Origin: Hymenobacter terrenus
GTDB lineage: Bacteria; Bacteroidota; Bacteroidia; Cytophagales; Hymenobacteraceae
Length of the DNA: 64,000 bases
NCBI RefSeq assembly: GCF_000972495.1
Contig: NZ_LATM01000002.1
Location: 310,001 to 374,000 of the forward strand
Reading direction: 5' to 3'
Part shown: piece after piece, positions 17,451 to 25,651 of the stretch
Layout of the letters: each line of letters starts with the position of its first letter
Numbering within the stretch: the first letter of the stretch is position 1
Position numbers and translations under genes: made by a program
The notes under the pieces: generated by a model
What the model was told of the DNA's origin: nothing
Database searches by the model: none
What the model saw: the letters and a program-made list of their open reading frames with translations, nothing else

Positions 17451-17580
17451 AGAACGTCCAGCGAAAGTCGTCGCAGCCTGGGCACGCTCCCTGCGCGTAA
17501 GGCGCCACCAGCCAGGCTGACTTTTCGCCTTTTTAAAGCCCGAAGCATGGTCGTAAGCTTTGCGCTGGCGTATGTGCCGC

Positions 17581-18591
17581 ATGAGCCAACCGATAACTCC
17601 TGCGTCCACTCCCAACCGCTTCGTCACCCTGCTGGTCCGTGCCGGCCTCGATTGGTTTTTGCTGGCTTTGATTGGGGTGGTCGCGCTGGCCTACTTCCAG
17701 CCCGGCCTGGGCAGCAAGGCCAGCCCCGTGCCCTGGAAGACCATTACTACCGTGGGGGTGGCCCTGGTGTTCTTTTTCTATGGCTTGAAGTTGAGTGTCG
17801 AAAAGCTGCGTGCCGGCATGCGCAACTGGCGGCTGCACACGCTCGTGCAGCTCGCCACATTCGGACTGTTTCCGGCGCTGGCCCTGCTGGCGCGGCCATT
17901 TTTTGGAGCCGAAAAAGGGGACTTGCTCTGGCAGAGCATTTTCTTTCTGTGCGCGCTGCCCAGCACGGTTTCCACGTCGGTGGTGATGGTGAGCATTGCG
18001 GGCGGCAACCTGCTGGCGGCCATTTTTAACGCCAGTGTTTCCAGCTTGTTGGGCATTCTGCTCACGCCGCTGTTCACAAGCTGGTTTCTGCACACCGGCA
18101 CGGGAGGCAGTCAGCTGTGGCGCCTGGCAGGGCAGTTGCTATGGCAAGTGGTGCTGCCAGTAGGAGCGGGGATATTGCTCAATTCCCGTTTTAGCGTCTT
18201 CGCCGAGCGCCAAAAAGCCCGCCTGCGCATCTTCGACCAAGTCACCATCCTGCTCATCGTCTTCACTGCTTTCTGCGACTCATTCGCCGAGGGTATTTTC
18301 AGCCGCTACCAGCCCGCCGACGTTGTAAAGCTGAGTGCGGGCATGGTGGGGCTGTACCTGGTGGTGTTCGGCGTCATCTGGAGCGCGAGCCGGACGTTGG
18401 GTTTTTCGCGTGCCGACCAGGTTGTGGCTGTTTTCTGCGGCTCCAAAAAGTCATTGGTACATGGCAGCGTGATGGCAAGCCTGCTCTTCCCAGCCAGCGC
18501 CGCCACTGGGCTGATTTTGCTTCCCCTCATGCTCTATCACGCCTTGCAGATTATCCTCGCCAGCAGCATGGCGCAGTACCTGGGGCGGTAG
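17581..18591 (+). CDS. Bile acid:sodium symporter (SBF/BASS) family transporter, YfeH-like
   Basis: 336 residues from ATG 17581 (MSQPITPASTPNRFVT), with about ten hydrophobic segments. The family is recognised from FFFYGLKLSVEKL near helix 2, ALPSTVSTSVVMVSIAGGNLLAAIFNASVSSLLGILLTP spread over helices 4-5 (the crossover region), and AVFCGSKKSLVHGS in helix 9. This is the YfeH/UPF0324-related branch of SBF proteins, which are inner-membrane carriers for organic anions driven by sodium; the solute here is unknown. A hairpin terminator follows the stop. Confidence 0.88.
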   Translation: MSQPITPASTPNRFVTLLVRAGLDWFLLALIGVVALAYFQPGLGSKASPVPWKTITTVGVALVFFFYGLKLSVEKLRAGMRNWRLHTLVQLATFGLFPALALLARPFFGAEKGDLLWQSIFFLCALPSTVSTSVVMVSIAGGNLLAAIFNASVSSLLGILLTPLFTSWFLHTGTGGSQLWRLAGQLLWQVVLPVGAGILLNSRFSVFAERQKARLRIFDQVTILLIVFTAFCDSFAEGIFSRYQPADVVKLSAGMVGLYLVVFGVIWSASRTLGFSRADQVVAVFCGSKKSLVHGSVMASLLFPASAATGLILLPLMLYHALQIILASSMAQYLGR

Positions 18592-18635
18592 GCAGTGGCC
18601 GAGCCAGTGGCTGTTTAGGTGTATAAATGCAAAAA

Positions 18636-18670
18636 GAACGTCATGCGGCGCTGTGCTCGGCATGACGTTC
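18636..18670. terminator. Hairpin GAACGTCATGC / GCATGACGTTC
   Basis: Arms 18636-18646 and 18660-18670 pair perfectly over 11 bp, between the convergent SBF and dienelactone hydrolase genes. The stem sequence is shared with the long palindrome at 35599-35700 and related to the one at 53313-53376, so it is also a member of a dispersed repeat family. Confidence 0.7.
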
Positions 18671-18693
18671 CGTGAAATGTTCTGGATACTCCC

Positions 18694-19404
18694 TTACGCC
18701 CCCAGCTTCTCCTTAAAGAACGCCAACGTCAGCGCCCAGGCTTCGGCGGCAGCTTCGGCGTTGTAGCTGGGCCGCTCGTCGCAGTTGAAACCGTGGTCGG
18801 CGTAGGAAATGACGGTGTTGATGAACGGCTTGCCGGCTGCGGATACCGCGTCGGTCACCTGGGTGATGTCCTCCTTGCTGATGTGCGCATCCAAGCCACC
18901 CCAGAAGAAGAGGTGCGGCGCGTGCAGGTCTTTGGCTCGGTCCTTCAGCTGGTGCGTGCCGCCGCCGTAGTAAGACACCGCCGCCGCCAGCGGCAGCACC
19001 GCGTTGGCGAAAAATGATACCCGCCCGCCCAGGCAGAAGCCGATGCTGCCGATTTTTTCGGCCACCACCAGCGGCTGTGTTGTCAGCCAGTTGTGGGCCG
19101 CTTGCAAGTCGGCGGTCAGGCCTTCGCTGTTGATGGCATTGAAATGCGGCTTTGCGCTGGCGAAATCTGAATAGGGGATTTCCAGCCCCGGCTCAGCCGT
19201 GCGGTGAAACAGCTCGGGCGCGACCACGGCGTAGCCCGCCTGCGCCAGCCGGTCGGCTACGCTGCGGATGTGGTGGTTCACGCCGAAAGCTTCCTGAAGT
19301 AGAATAATGCCGGCCACCGGACCCGTGCTGGAAGGGAAAGCCGTGTAGGCGCGCATTTCAGTGCCGTCCGCCACTGACAGGATTACGAAGTTTTGGTCGC
19401 TCAT
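18694..19404 (-). CDS. Dienelactone hydrolase family protein
   Basis: 236 residues with an alpha/beta hydrolase fold of the DLH type. The nucleophile is the Cys in GFCLGG (~residue 124), with the acid Asp in FFWGGLDAHIS and the His in YADHGFNCD completing the Cys-Asp-His triad characteristic of dienelactone hydrolases. QEAFGVNHHIRSVADRLA is a further family mark. Members hydrolyse lactones and related esters in aromatic or other degradation; no aromatic pathway genes are nearby, so the substrate is open. A hairpin at 18636-18670 sits after its stop. Confidence 0.9.
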   Translation of the reverse strand: MSDQNFVILSVADGTEMRAYTAFPSSTGPVAGIILLQEAFGVNHHIRSVADRLAQAGYAVVAPELFHRTAEPGLEIPYSDFASAKPHFNAINSEGLTADLQAAHNWLTTQPLVVAEKIGSIGFCLGGRVSFFANAVLPLAAAVSYYGGGTHQLKDRAKDLHAPHLFFWGGLDAHISKEDITQVTDAVSAAGKPFINTVISYADHGFNCDERPSYNAEAAAEAWALTLAFFKEKLGA

Positions 19405-19501
19405 TCCAGAATAAGTTAAGAAGTTGAGTGGCTAAGCAAGAAGAGGCTCGTTTGTTTGCCGAAATGCAGGACGGGCTGGAACTTCAAATACTAAAACGAA
19501 A

Positions 19502-19532
19502 AAGACCAAGCGAGTCTACCCCGCTTGGTCTT
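19502..19532 (-). terminator. Terminator downstream of the MBL-fold gene
   Basis: Perfect 11-bp stem (AAGACCAAGCG at 19502-19512 with CGCTTGGTCTT at 19522-19532) 45 bases after the minus-strand MBL-fold stop, with an A-rich flank that reads as a U tract on the minus strand. Confidence 0.75.
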
Positions 19533-19576
19533 CCATTACTTCTTAGCAATCTACGCCTCGTGGTATGTCACGGTCA

Positions 19577-20533
19577 TTATAAGCTGCCTACCAGTCCATA
19601 AGCTCCGTAGCTTATCATGTAGCTCAGGCCGTAGCCGGGGAAGGCTTGCTCAAAAGCCTTTGTGAGGGCTGCGTAATCCACCTTGGCCTTCTTTTCGGTC
19701 AGCGAATTGCCGGGCAGCGACTCGACGTAGCTCCGGGTGATGGTTTCGGCTTGCGTGAGGTATTTAATTTGGTCGGCGAAGGCCACCGCGGCCGGTGCGG
19801 CTTCACCACGACCCCCGTACACGGTGGCCGTAGTGGGGAATTGATTTTGCAGGCTTTGCAGGACGCTCACCCAGGGCTGGGTGCGGTAGGCAGCTTTGCC
19901 CTCCACGATGGGACCCTCCAGCCAGGCATGCGCACGATGATGCACCAGGTCGCCGACAATCAACGTGTTGGCTTGTTTGATGTAGGCCACCGTCTGGTTG
20001 CTGGAGATGCCGGTCTGGTGCAGCTCGCGCAGCTCGATGGTGCCACCGCCGGCAGTTGGGATGGTGTAGGTATCGGCGAAGGTTTTGTCGGCCGTAACGG
20101 GCTTGGGAAAGGAGCTATCGGTGAACGACTTGGCGATGTTTACGAAGTAGTACTTCTTGTAGTCGTACACGGCGGGCATGTGCCGGGCCGTTTCTTCCGA
20201 CATGATGACCGTGGCCCCCACTTTCTTGAAGGCCGGGACGCCCAGGAATTTGTCGGGGTTGGGGTGGGTGACTACCAGATATTTGATGGGGTGACTGGTT
20301 TTCTGCTTGAGGAAGGCGATGGCCTGGTCGGCGGCTCCCTCGGTAAATTGCGCGTCGAAGGCAACTACCTGCTGGCCGTCGTCATAGAAAACGGTTTTCG
20401 TGTTGAATCCGCTGGCGTCGCTTTCGAAGACGTACACTTGACCCTTGTCTGGGCGAACGGCTTGCGAATCGGAGGCACAGGAAGCTGACAGTGTAGCTAC
20501 TGCCAGGAAAATGGTGCAAAACAAACGGTGCAT
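19577..20533 (-). CDS. Metallo-beta-lactamase-fold lipoprotein with degenerate metal motif
   Basis: 318 residues from ATG 20533 (MHRLFCTIFLAVATLSASC). The hydrophobic N-terminus ending in SASC suggests a lipoprotein; the frame open to 20659 runs through the divergent promoter region. The MBL fold is seen from YLVVTHPNPDKFLGV, the position of HxHxDH, and VGDLVHHRAHAWL near residue 210. Two canonical metal ligands are replaced (H-x-N-x-D-K), so zinc binding may be altered or lost. Homologous exported MBL-fold proteins include hydrolases of uncertain substrate. The gene is divergent from an AraC regulator 109 bases away, which may control it. Confidence 0.75.
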   Translation of the reverse strand: MHRLFCTIFLAVATLSASCASDSQAVRPDKGQVYVFESDASGFNTKTVFYDDGQQVVAFDAQFTEGAADQAIAFLKQKTSHPIKYLVVTHPNPDKFLGVPAFKKVGATVIMSEETARHMPAVYDYKKYYFVNIAKSFTDSSFPKPVTADKTFADTYTIPTAGGGTIELRELHQTGISSNQTVAYIKQANTLIVGDLVHHRAHAWLEGPIVEGKAAYRTQPWVSVLQSLQNQFPTTATVYGGRGEAAPAAVAFADQIKYLTQAETITRSYVESLPGNSLTEKKAKVDYAALTKAFEQAFPGYGLSYMISYGAYGLVGSL

Positions 20534-20642
20534 CGGGGCTGGTGAAACGGGGAAATTTTGTCCGTTTCGATGATGCAAAATTCGGGCGATGCCCAGGTCC
20601 GCAACAGGTAAAAAAGCCGGAATAACCGGTAGAAACGACCAC

Positions 20643-21518
20643 ATGATTACCCTATCCACCCACCAAGCGCTGGACCTGACGATTTACGAGGTCGACGAGT
20701 GGGAATTACCGGCCCACCGCCACCAGTTTTTGGAGATTATCTACGTGCTGAAGGGCCGTGGCACGCACACCATCAACAGCAACGGCTACTCCTACGGGCC
20801 GGGCAGCCTGTACCTGCTCACTCCGCACGATGCCCACACGTTTGTTGTGCACGAGCCCAGCCGCTTCTGCATTCTGGTGGTCACGGAGCTGTACGTCCGC
20901 AACTCGGCCCGCTCTTCGGCCTCTGATGCCGGCTCTATGCACAAGCAGCTGGAATATATCTTCCTAAACCATAACCAAACCAACGGGGAGCCGGTGCGGC
21001 AGCCCGCCGACCGGCAATGGATGCAGCAACTCATGCACCGCCTCATGGCCGAAGTGGAGCAGCAGCCCGTGTTGCACGAGGCGATGGTGCAGCACTTGGT
21101 GGCACTGTTGCTGCACCAGGTGGCCCGCGCCATCCAGGAAAACAACCGGTTGGAGTTCACCGTGGCTCATCCCCAAAACCTGGCGTACGACATCAGCAGC
21201 TACATTCAGCAGCACATTTATGATAATGATAAGCTGCGCCTGGAAGCCATTGCCGAAGCGTTTTACAAGTCGAAAACCACCCTCAGCCAGTATTTTAAGA
21301 CGCAAACGGGGGAAACCATCAAGGATTATATCCTTTCCTACAAGCTGAACCTAGTGAAAGCCCGCCTGCAGTTCAGCGACCTCACCATTTCCCAGATTGC
21401 CGACGAAGTAGGCTTCACCGACGAAAGCCACCTAAATAAAGCCTTCAGACAGCGCGTGGGAAGCACGGCCACGGAGTTTCGGCGCCGCCATCGGCAGGAG
21501 AAACTGGTGGGCAATTAA
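20643..21518 (+). CDS. AraC family transcriptional regulator
   Basis: 291 residues from ATG 20643 (MITLSTHQALDLTIYEVDEWELPAHRHQFLEIIYVLKG). An N-terminal cupin effector domain (~10-100, with HRHQFLEI) is followed by a C-terminal double helix-turn-helix (~190-285) with LRLEAIAEAFYKSKTTLSQYFK and the second helix set DLTISQIADEVGFTDESHLNKAFRQRVG. It lies divergent from the MBL-fold lipoprotein and upstream of a flavin monooxygenase gene, which are its likely targets. The ligand is unknown. Confidence 0.92.
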   Translation: MITLSTHQALDLTIYEVDEWELPAHRHQFLEIIYVLKGRGTHTINSNGYSYGPGSLYLLTPHDAHTFVVHEPSRFCILVVTELYVRNSARSSASDAGSMHKQLEYIFLNHNQTNGEPVRQPADRQWMQQLMHRLMAEVEQQPVLHEAMVQHLVALLLHQVARAIQENNRLEFTVAHPQNLAYDISSYIQQHIYDNDKLRLEAIAEAFYKSKTTLSQYFKTQTGETIKDYILSYKLNLVKARLQFSDLTISQIADEVGFTDESHLNKAFRQRVGSTATEFRRRHRQEKLVGN

Positions 21519-21643
21519 GCCCGGATGAAAGGCTGAGGTAATGAAGCAAGCCGGGCCGATGTAGTCGGATAATGAGGATAATGCAAGGCGCTGGGAAACC
21601 GCTGGGCCACTCCATCGGTTTCAGCTTTCTATTCCTTGTGAAC

Positions 21644-22699
21644 ATGACAACATCCCCGAAACTTCGCCTCAATGTGCTCGACCAGTCCCCCATTCGGCCG
21701 GGGGCCACGGCGCGCCAGGCCGTTCTCGAAACCGTGGAGCTGGCCCAGCTAGCCGACCGCCTGGGCTACACCCGATTTTGGGTATCTGAGCACCACAGTA
21801 CCAATACCTTGGCCGGGTCCACGCCGGAGGTGCTCATTGCCCACCTCGGCAGCCAGACCCAGCGCATCCGCTTGGGCTCGGGTGGCGTGATGCTGCCCCA
21901 CTACAGCGCCCTGAAAGTGGCCGAGAACTTCCGCATGCTCGAGACGCTGTTTCCCGGCCGCATCGACCTGGGTATGGGCCGCGCCCCCGGCGGCGACCGC
22001 CTCACGGCCCACGCCCTCAACCCCAGCAACACCTTCAGCGAGCAGGATTTCGTGGAGCAGTTGCTTGACCTGCAAGCCTATCTGCGCGACGAAAAAGTGC
22101 CCGACACCATTCACGAGCGGGTGATGGCCATTCCGCAGGCCCCCGCCGCGCCGGAGTTGTGGCTGCTGAGCTCTAGTGGCCAGAGCGGCTTGTTTGCGGC
22201 ACATCTGGGCATGGCGTTTTCCTTCGCGCAGTTTATCAATGGCCACGGCGGCCCGCAGGCCGTTCACCAGTACCGCGAGCGGTTCCGGCCCTCTCTGGAA
22301 CTGACCGCGCCGCTGGCCAATGTGGCCGTGTTCGTCCTCTGTGCCGACACCGAGGACAAGGCACAGGAGCTACGCGCCGCCATGGACCTAGTGCTGCTTC
22401 GCTTCGGCAAGGGCGAGCGCGGCGCATTTCCTACGCGGGAGGAGATGCGCAGCTACCACTTCTCGGCCGAAGATGAGGCCCACCTGCGCCACAACCGCGG
22501 CCGCGTGGTAAGTGGTACCGCCGAGCAGGTGCATGCCCAGCTCAGCAAAATAGCGGCTGACTACGCCGTGGATGAAATAACGGCCGTCACCATCACCGCC
22601 GATTTTCAGGACCGGCTCCGCTCTTACGAGTTGCTGGCGGAAGCCTTTGCGTTGGCCCCTACAGCCGCCAAGCAGGAAACCGAGTTAGTTGCCAGCTAG
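21644..22699 (+). CDS. LLM-class flavin-dependent oxidoreductase (luciferase-like)
   Basis: 351 residues from ATG 21644 (MTTSPKLRLNVLDQSPIRPG). The bacterial luciferase TIM barrel is recognised from LDQSPI at strand 1, RFWVSEHHSTNTLAGSTPEVLI, RIRLGSGGVMLPHYSALKVAENFRMLETLFPGR and DLGMGRAPGGD, all typical of the MsnO8-like subgroup. Members use reduced FMN to oxidise small organic compounds; none can be named here. It sits 125 bases behind the AraC gene in the same direction, and a hairpin terminator follows. Confidence 0.9.
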   Translation: MTTSPKLRLNVLDQSPIRPGATARQAVLETVELAQLADRLGYTRFWVSEHHSTNTLAGSTPEVLIAHLGSQTQRIRLGSGGVMLPHYSALKVAENFRMLETLFPGRIDLGMGRAPGGDRLTAHALNPSNTFSEQDFVEQLLDLQAYLRDEKVPDTIHERVMAIPQAPAAPELWLLSSSGQSGLFAAHLGMAFSFAQFINGHGGPQAVHQYRERFRPSLELTAPLANVAVFVLCADTEDKAQELRAAMDLVLLRFGKGERGAFPTREEMRSYHFSAEDEAHLRHNRGRVVSGTAEQVHAQLSKIAADYAVDEITAVTITADFQDRLRSYELLAEAFALAPTAAKQETELVAS

Positions 22700-22803
22700 C
22701 TGCGGAGCTATTGAATAGGTGGTTACTCATAAAGTAGCAGCGCAGCCAGCCACAGTCTCCCTGTGGGTTGTCTAGCTAATCTGCGCTGCAGGCTGTCTAA
22801 TAT

Positions 22804-22831
22804 AAATGCCCGGTCTAATAGCCGGGCATTT
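22804..22831 (+). terminator. Terminator after the LLM oxidoreductase
   Basis: A 10-bp perfect stem (AAATGCCCGG at 22804-22813, CCGGGCATTT at 22822-22831) with a short AT loop and trailing T bases, 105 bases after the stop. Confidence 0.75.
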
Positions 22832-22918
22832 CTATTGATAATCAAAGTGCTATGGTTTGCGCCCAAGGCTTATAAGGCAGAATAGCCACGAAGAACTTAG
22901 GCTAGGGTGAAAAATTTT

Positions 22919-22976
22919 ATTTGTAATGATTCTAAATAACGCGCACCTTTGCAGCATATTTTGAATCGTTCTAAAT
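22919..22976 (+). promoter_or_regulatory. Promoter with two Fur-box-like palindromes ahead of the siderophore receptor
   Basis: Two 19-base AT-rich imperfect palindromes, 22919-22937 (ATTTGTAATGATTCTAAAT) and 22958-22976 (ATTTTGAATCGTTCTAAAT), share the shape of Fur boxes. A Bacteroidota promoter core fits between them: TTTG at 22920-22923, then 20 bases, then CACCTTTG at 22944-22951. The first palindrome covers the -33 element and the second lies over the transcription start and leader, just before the ATG at 22983. This arrangement suggests iron-dependent repression; Fur binding is inferred. Confidence 0.7.
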
Positions 22977-22982
22977 AAGCCC

Positions 22983-25475
22983 ATGCGCTACCTTCTACAT
23001 ACTCTTCTTCTCGCTGCTACTTTCGCACCAGCTATTGGTTTAGCGCAATCCGATGGCCATCATCGGCAGCACGAGCATCGTAATGGTTCGGCCGGAACAG
23101 TCGCCGGCCGCATAACACTGGCTGATGGGCAATCGGCCGACCAGGTTTCGGTGCGCCTAAAGGGGAGTGGGCGCGGCACCACGCCGACCGCGGACGGCCG
23201 CTTTCAGCTGAAGGCCCCGGCGGGCTGGCATGTGCTGCTGGTGAGTGGCCTTGGATACGCCGCGCAGGAAGTGCCGGTGGAAGTGAAGGATGGCCAAATC
23301 ACAGAATTCCCCCCGCTGACCTTGGCGCGCGGTGAGCAGCAACTGAACGAGGTAACCGTGACTGGTACTAAAAGCATGAACCAGCGCCCCACCAGTTTGG
23401 GCAAGCTACCCATTGCCCCCCTCGACAACCCTCAGAGCACCGTAACCATTGAGCGCGAAGTGCTGGAGCAGCAGCAGGCCCTGCGCCTGAGCGACGTGCT
23501 GACCAACGTGAGCGGTGTGTACGTGATGGGCGCGACGGGTGGCACACAGGAAGAAATTGCCAGCCGGGGCTTTGCTTACACTAGCGCCAATACCTTTAAA
23601 AACGGTGTCCGTTTCAACAACGGCATCATGCCGGAGGTCAGCTCGCTGGAGCGCATGGAGGTTTTGAAGGGCAGCGCGGCTATTCTGTACGGCAACGTGG
23701 CGGCCGGTGGCGTACTGAATATTGTGACCAAAAAGCCCCAGTTTCAGCGGGGCGGCTCAGTGGGTTTGCGCGTGGGCAGCTTTGGCTTCGTGAAGCCCAT
23801 GTTTGACGTGTACGGCGCCGTAGGCCAGAGCAACAAAGTAGCGTTTCGCCTAAACGGGACCTACGAACAAGCCAACAGCTTCCGCGACGTCGTGCAGTCG
23901 AACCGAGTCTACGTCAACCCGTCGCTGCTTTTCCAGCTCAGCCCCAGAACCAGCCTGGTGGTGGAAGGTGACTACCTGCGCGACAACCGCACGCCGGACT
24001 TTGGCATTGGGGCCATCAATTACCAGATTCAGGAGTCGCGCACGCGTTTTCTGAATACCACCGACGCCCGTAACGCTACTCAGCAAACCAGTGCCACTGC
24101 CACCCTGTCGAGCCGCTTGAGCGACATTTGGCAGGTACGGGCCGTGGCCGGATTTCAGCGCTACGACAACAAACTGCGCAGTGCCACCCGGCCCACCACG
24201 TTTGCGGCGGTTTCGCCCAAGTCGGTTCGCTACGGCAACCTAGGGCGCAACTTGCAGCGCACCGCTACCACCGAGAACTACTACACGGCCCAGCTGGACC
24301 TGACGGCCACCTTGCGCACCGGTAGTGTGGGCCACACTTTGCTGCTAGGCGCCGATGCCGACCAGTACAATACCAATGCCCTGACTTACATCAGCCAGCC
24401 TTTCGATTCGCTCAATATTTTCAATCCAAACCTCGCCCTGCGCCAGCCCGCTAAGGCCGTGAGCGGCTACAACGACCTACGCTACAATACCCGCACGCTG
24501 GGCAATACCCGCCGTGCCGGCTTCTACGTGCAGGATTTGATTAGCATTATCGAGCACGTGAAAGTGCTGGCCGGCGTGCGCTGGAGCTACCAGGAGACCC
24601 CCAGCGACGTGTATACGTACCCCAGCCTGACGGCCACATCGCCGGCCGTGACTGTTAGGGAGAATCGCCGCTACGATAATGCCTTTTCGCCGCGTCTGGG
24701 CCTAATGTACCAGCCCGTCAAGACATCAGCAATATTTGCATCGTACTCAAACTCCTTTACCCCAAACTCGGGCGTGGATGCGAACAACGAGGCCCTGCCC
24801 CCATCGTTGATTGACCAGTACGAAGTGGGCATCAAGAACGACTTGTTTCAGGGGGCACTGTCGGCCAACGTAACGGCCTACCGCATCGTGAACAGCAACC
24901 AGGCCCAGACCATTCTGCCTACCAGCGACAAGCCCAACCCCAACAATGCTCAGGAACTGGCCGGCCAGGTGACCAGCAAGGGGATGGAAGTGGATGTGCA
25001 AAGCAAGCCCTACCAAGGTTGGTCCTTCATTACGGGCTACAGCTACAACCACACCGCCTACACCCGTAGCAACCTCTACGCCGAAGGCAGCCGCCTTCGC
25101 TACAACCCTGCCCACACCGCCAACCTGAGCTTGTTCTACAACTTTGGCCAGGGCCTCGCCACCACAGGCTGGCTGAAAGGCCTGTCGGCGGGCGTGACGA
25201 GCTATTACGTGGGCGACCGCCTGGCGGGCCGCAACCCGCGCCTGGTGAACCCCACGGATGGCAAGCCCTTCGCTAACGGTGACGTGAATAAGTACATCGC
25301 CGTTCCCAACTATTTTCTCCTCGATGCCTCGCTGGGCTACAACTACCGCAACGTTCAGCTGCGCCTGAAGATGGCCAACCTCCTCGACGAGCTGAGCTAT
25401 AACCTGCACGATGACAATAGCGTGAATCCCATCGCACCGCGCAATTTCTCCGCCACCCTGAGCTATAAGCTCTAA
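22983..25475 (+). CDS. TonB-dependent siderophore receptor
   Basis: 830 residues. Signal peptide at ~1-21; a His-rich stretch (HHRQHEH) follows; then a carboxypeptidase-like regulatory domain (~38-105), as in many Bacteroidota receptors; then the plug domain from ~125 (LGKLPIAPLDNPQSTVTIERE..LSDVLTNVSGVYV) and a 22-strand barrel ending in the aromatic-rich LSYKL. The plug sequence RMEVLKGSAAILYGNVAAGGVLNIVTKKP is typical of the FhuA/FoxA/FecA siderophore branch. It should import ferric siderophores across the outer membrane with TonB/ExbBD energy. Two Fur-like boxes precede it, and a PepSY membrane protein follows. Confidence 0.93.
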   Translation: MRYLLHTLLLAATFAPAIGLAQSDGHHRQHEHRNGSAGTVAGRITLADGQSADQVSVRLKGSGRGTTPTADGRFQLKAPAGWHVLLVSGLGYAAQEVPVEVKDGQITEFPPLTLARGEQQLNEVTVTGTKSMNQRPTSLGKLPIAPLDNPQSTVTIEREVLEQQQALRLSDVLTNVSGVYVMGATGGTQEEIASRGFAYTSANTFKNGVRFNNGIMPEVSSLERMEVLKGSAAILYGNVAAGGVLNIVTKKPQFQRGGSVGLRVGSFGFVKPMFDVYGAVGQSNKVAFRLNGTYEQANSFRDVVQSNRVYVNPSLLFQLSPRTSLVVEGDYLRDNRTPDFGIGAINYQIQESRTRFLNTTDARNATQQTSATATLSSRLSDIWQVRAVAGFQRYDNKLRSATRPTTFAAVSPKSVRYGNLGRNLQRTATTENYYTAQLDLTATLRTGSVGHTLLLGADADQYNTNALTYISQPFDSLNIFNPNLALRQPAKAVSGYNDLRYNTRTLGNTRRAGFYVQDLISIIEHVKVLAGVRWSYQETPSDVYTYPSLTATSPAVTVRENRRYDNAFSPRLGLMYQPVKTSAIFASYSNSFTPNSGVDANNEALPPSLIDQYEVGIKNDLFQGALSANVTAYRIVNSNQAQTILPTSDKPNPNNAQELAGQVTSKGMEVDVQSKPYQGWSFITGYSYNHTAYTRSNLYAEGSRLRYNPAHTANLSLFYNFGQGLATTGWLKGLSAGVTSYYVGDRLAGRNPRLVNPTDGKPFANGDVNKYIAVPNYFLLDASLGYNYRNVQLRLKMANLLDELSYNLHDDNSVNPIAPRNFSATLSYKL

Positions 25476-25651
25476 TCACGGATTTAACCGCACTTACTCA
25501 GATTTTGCGGATTATCGGTTGGTCAACCGTCTCGTTTGTGTTGGGTCGTCGGTAATCCGTGTTGAGGCTGTTTAGCAATTATGAACTGCGCACCCTTTCC
25601 ATCAACTTCCGCTACGCACTCGTTCGCTCAACCAATAATCAGTGAAATCCC

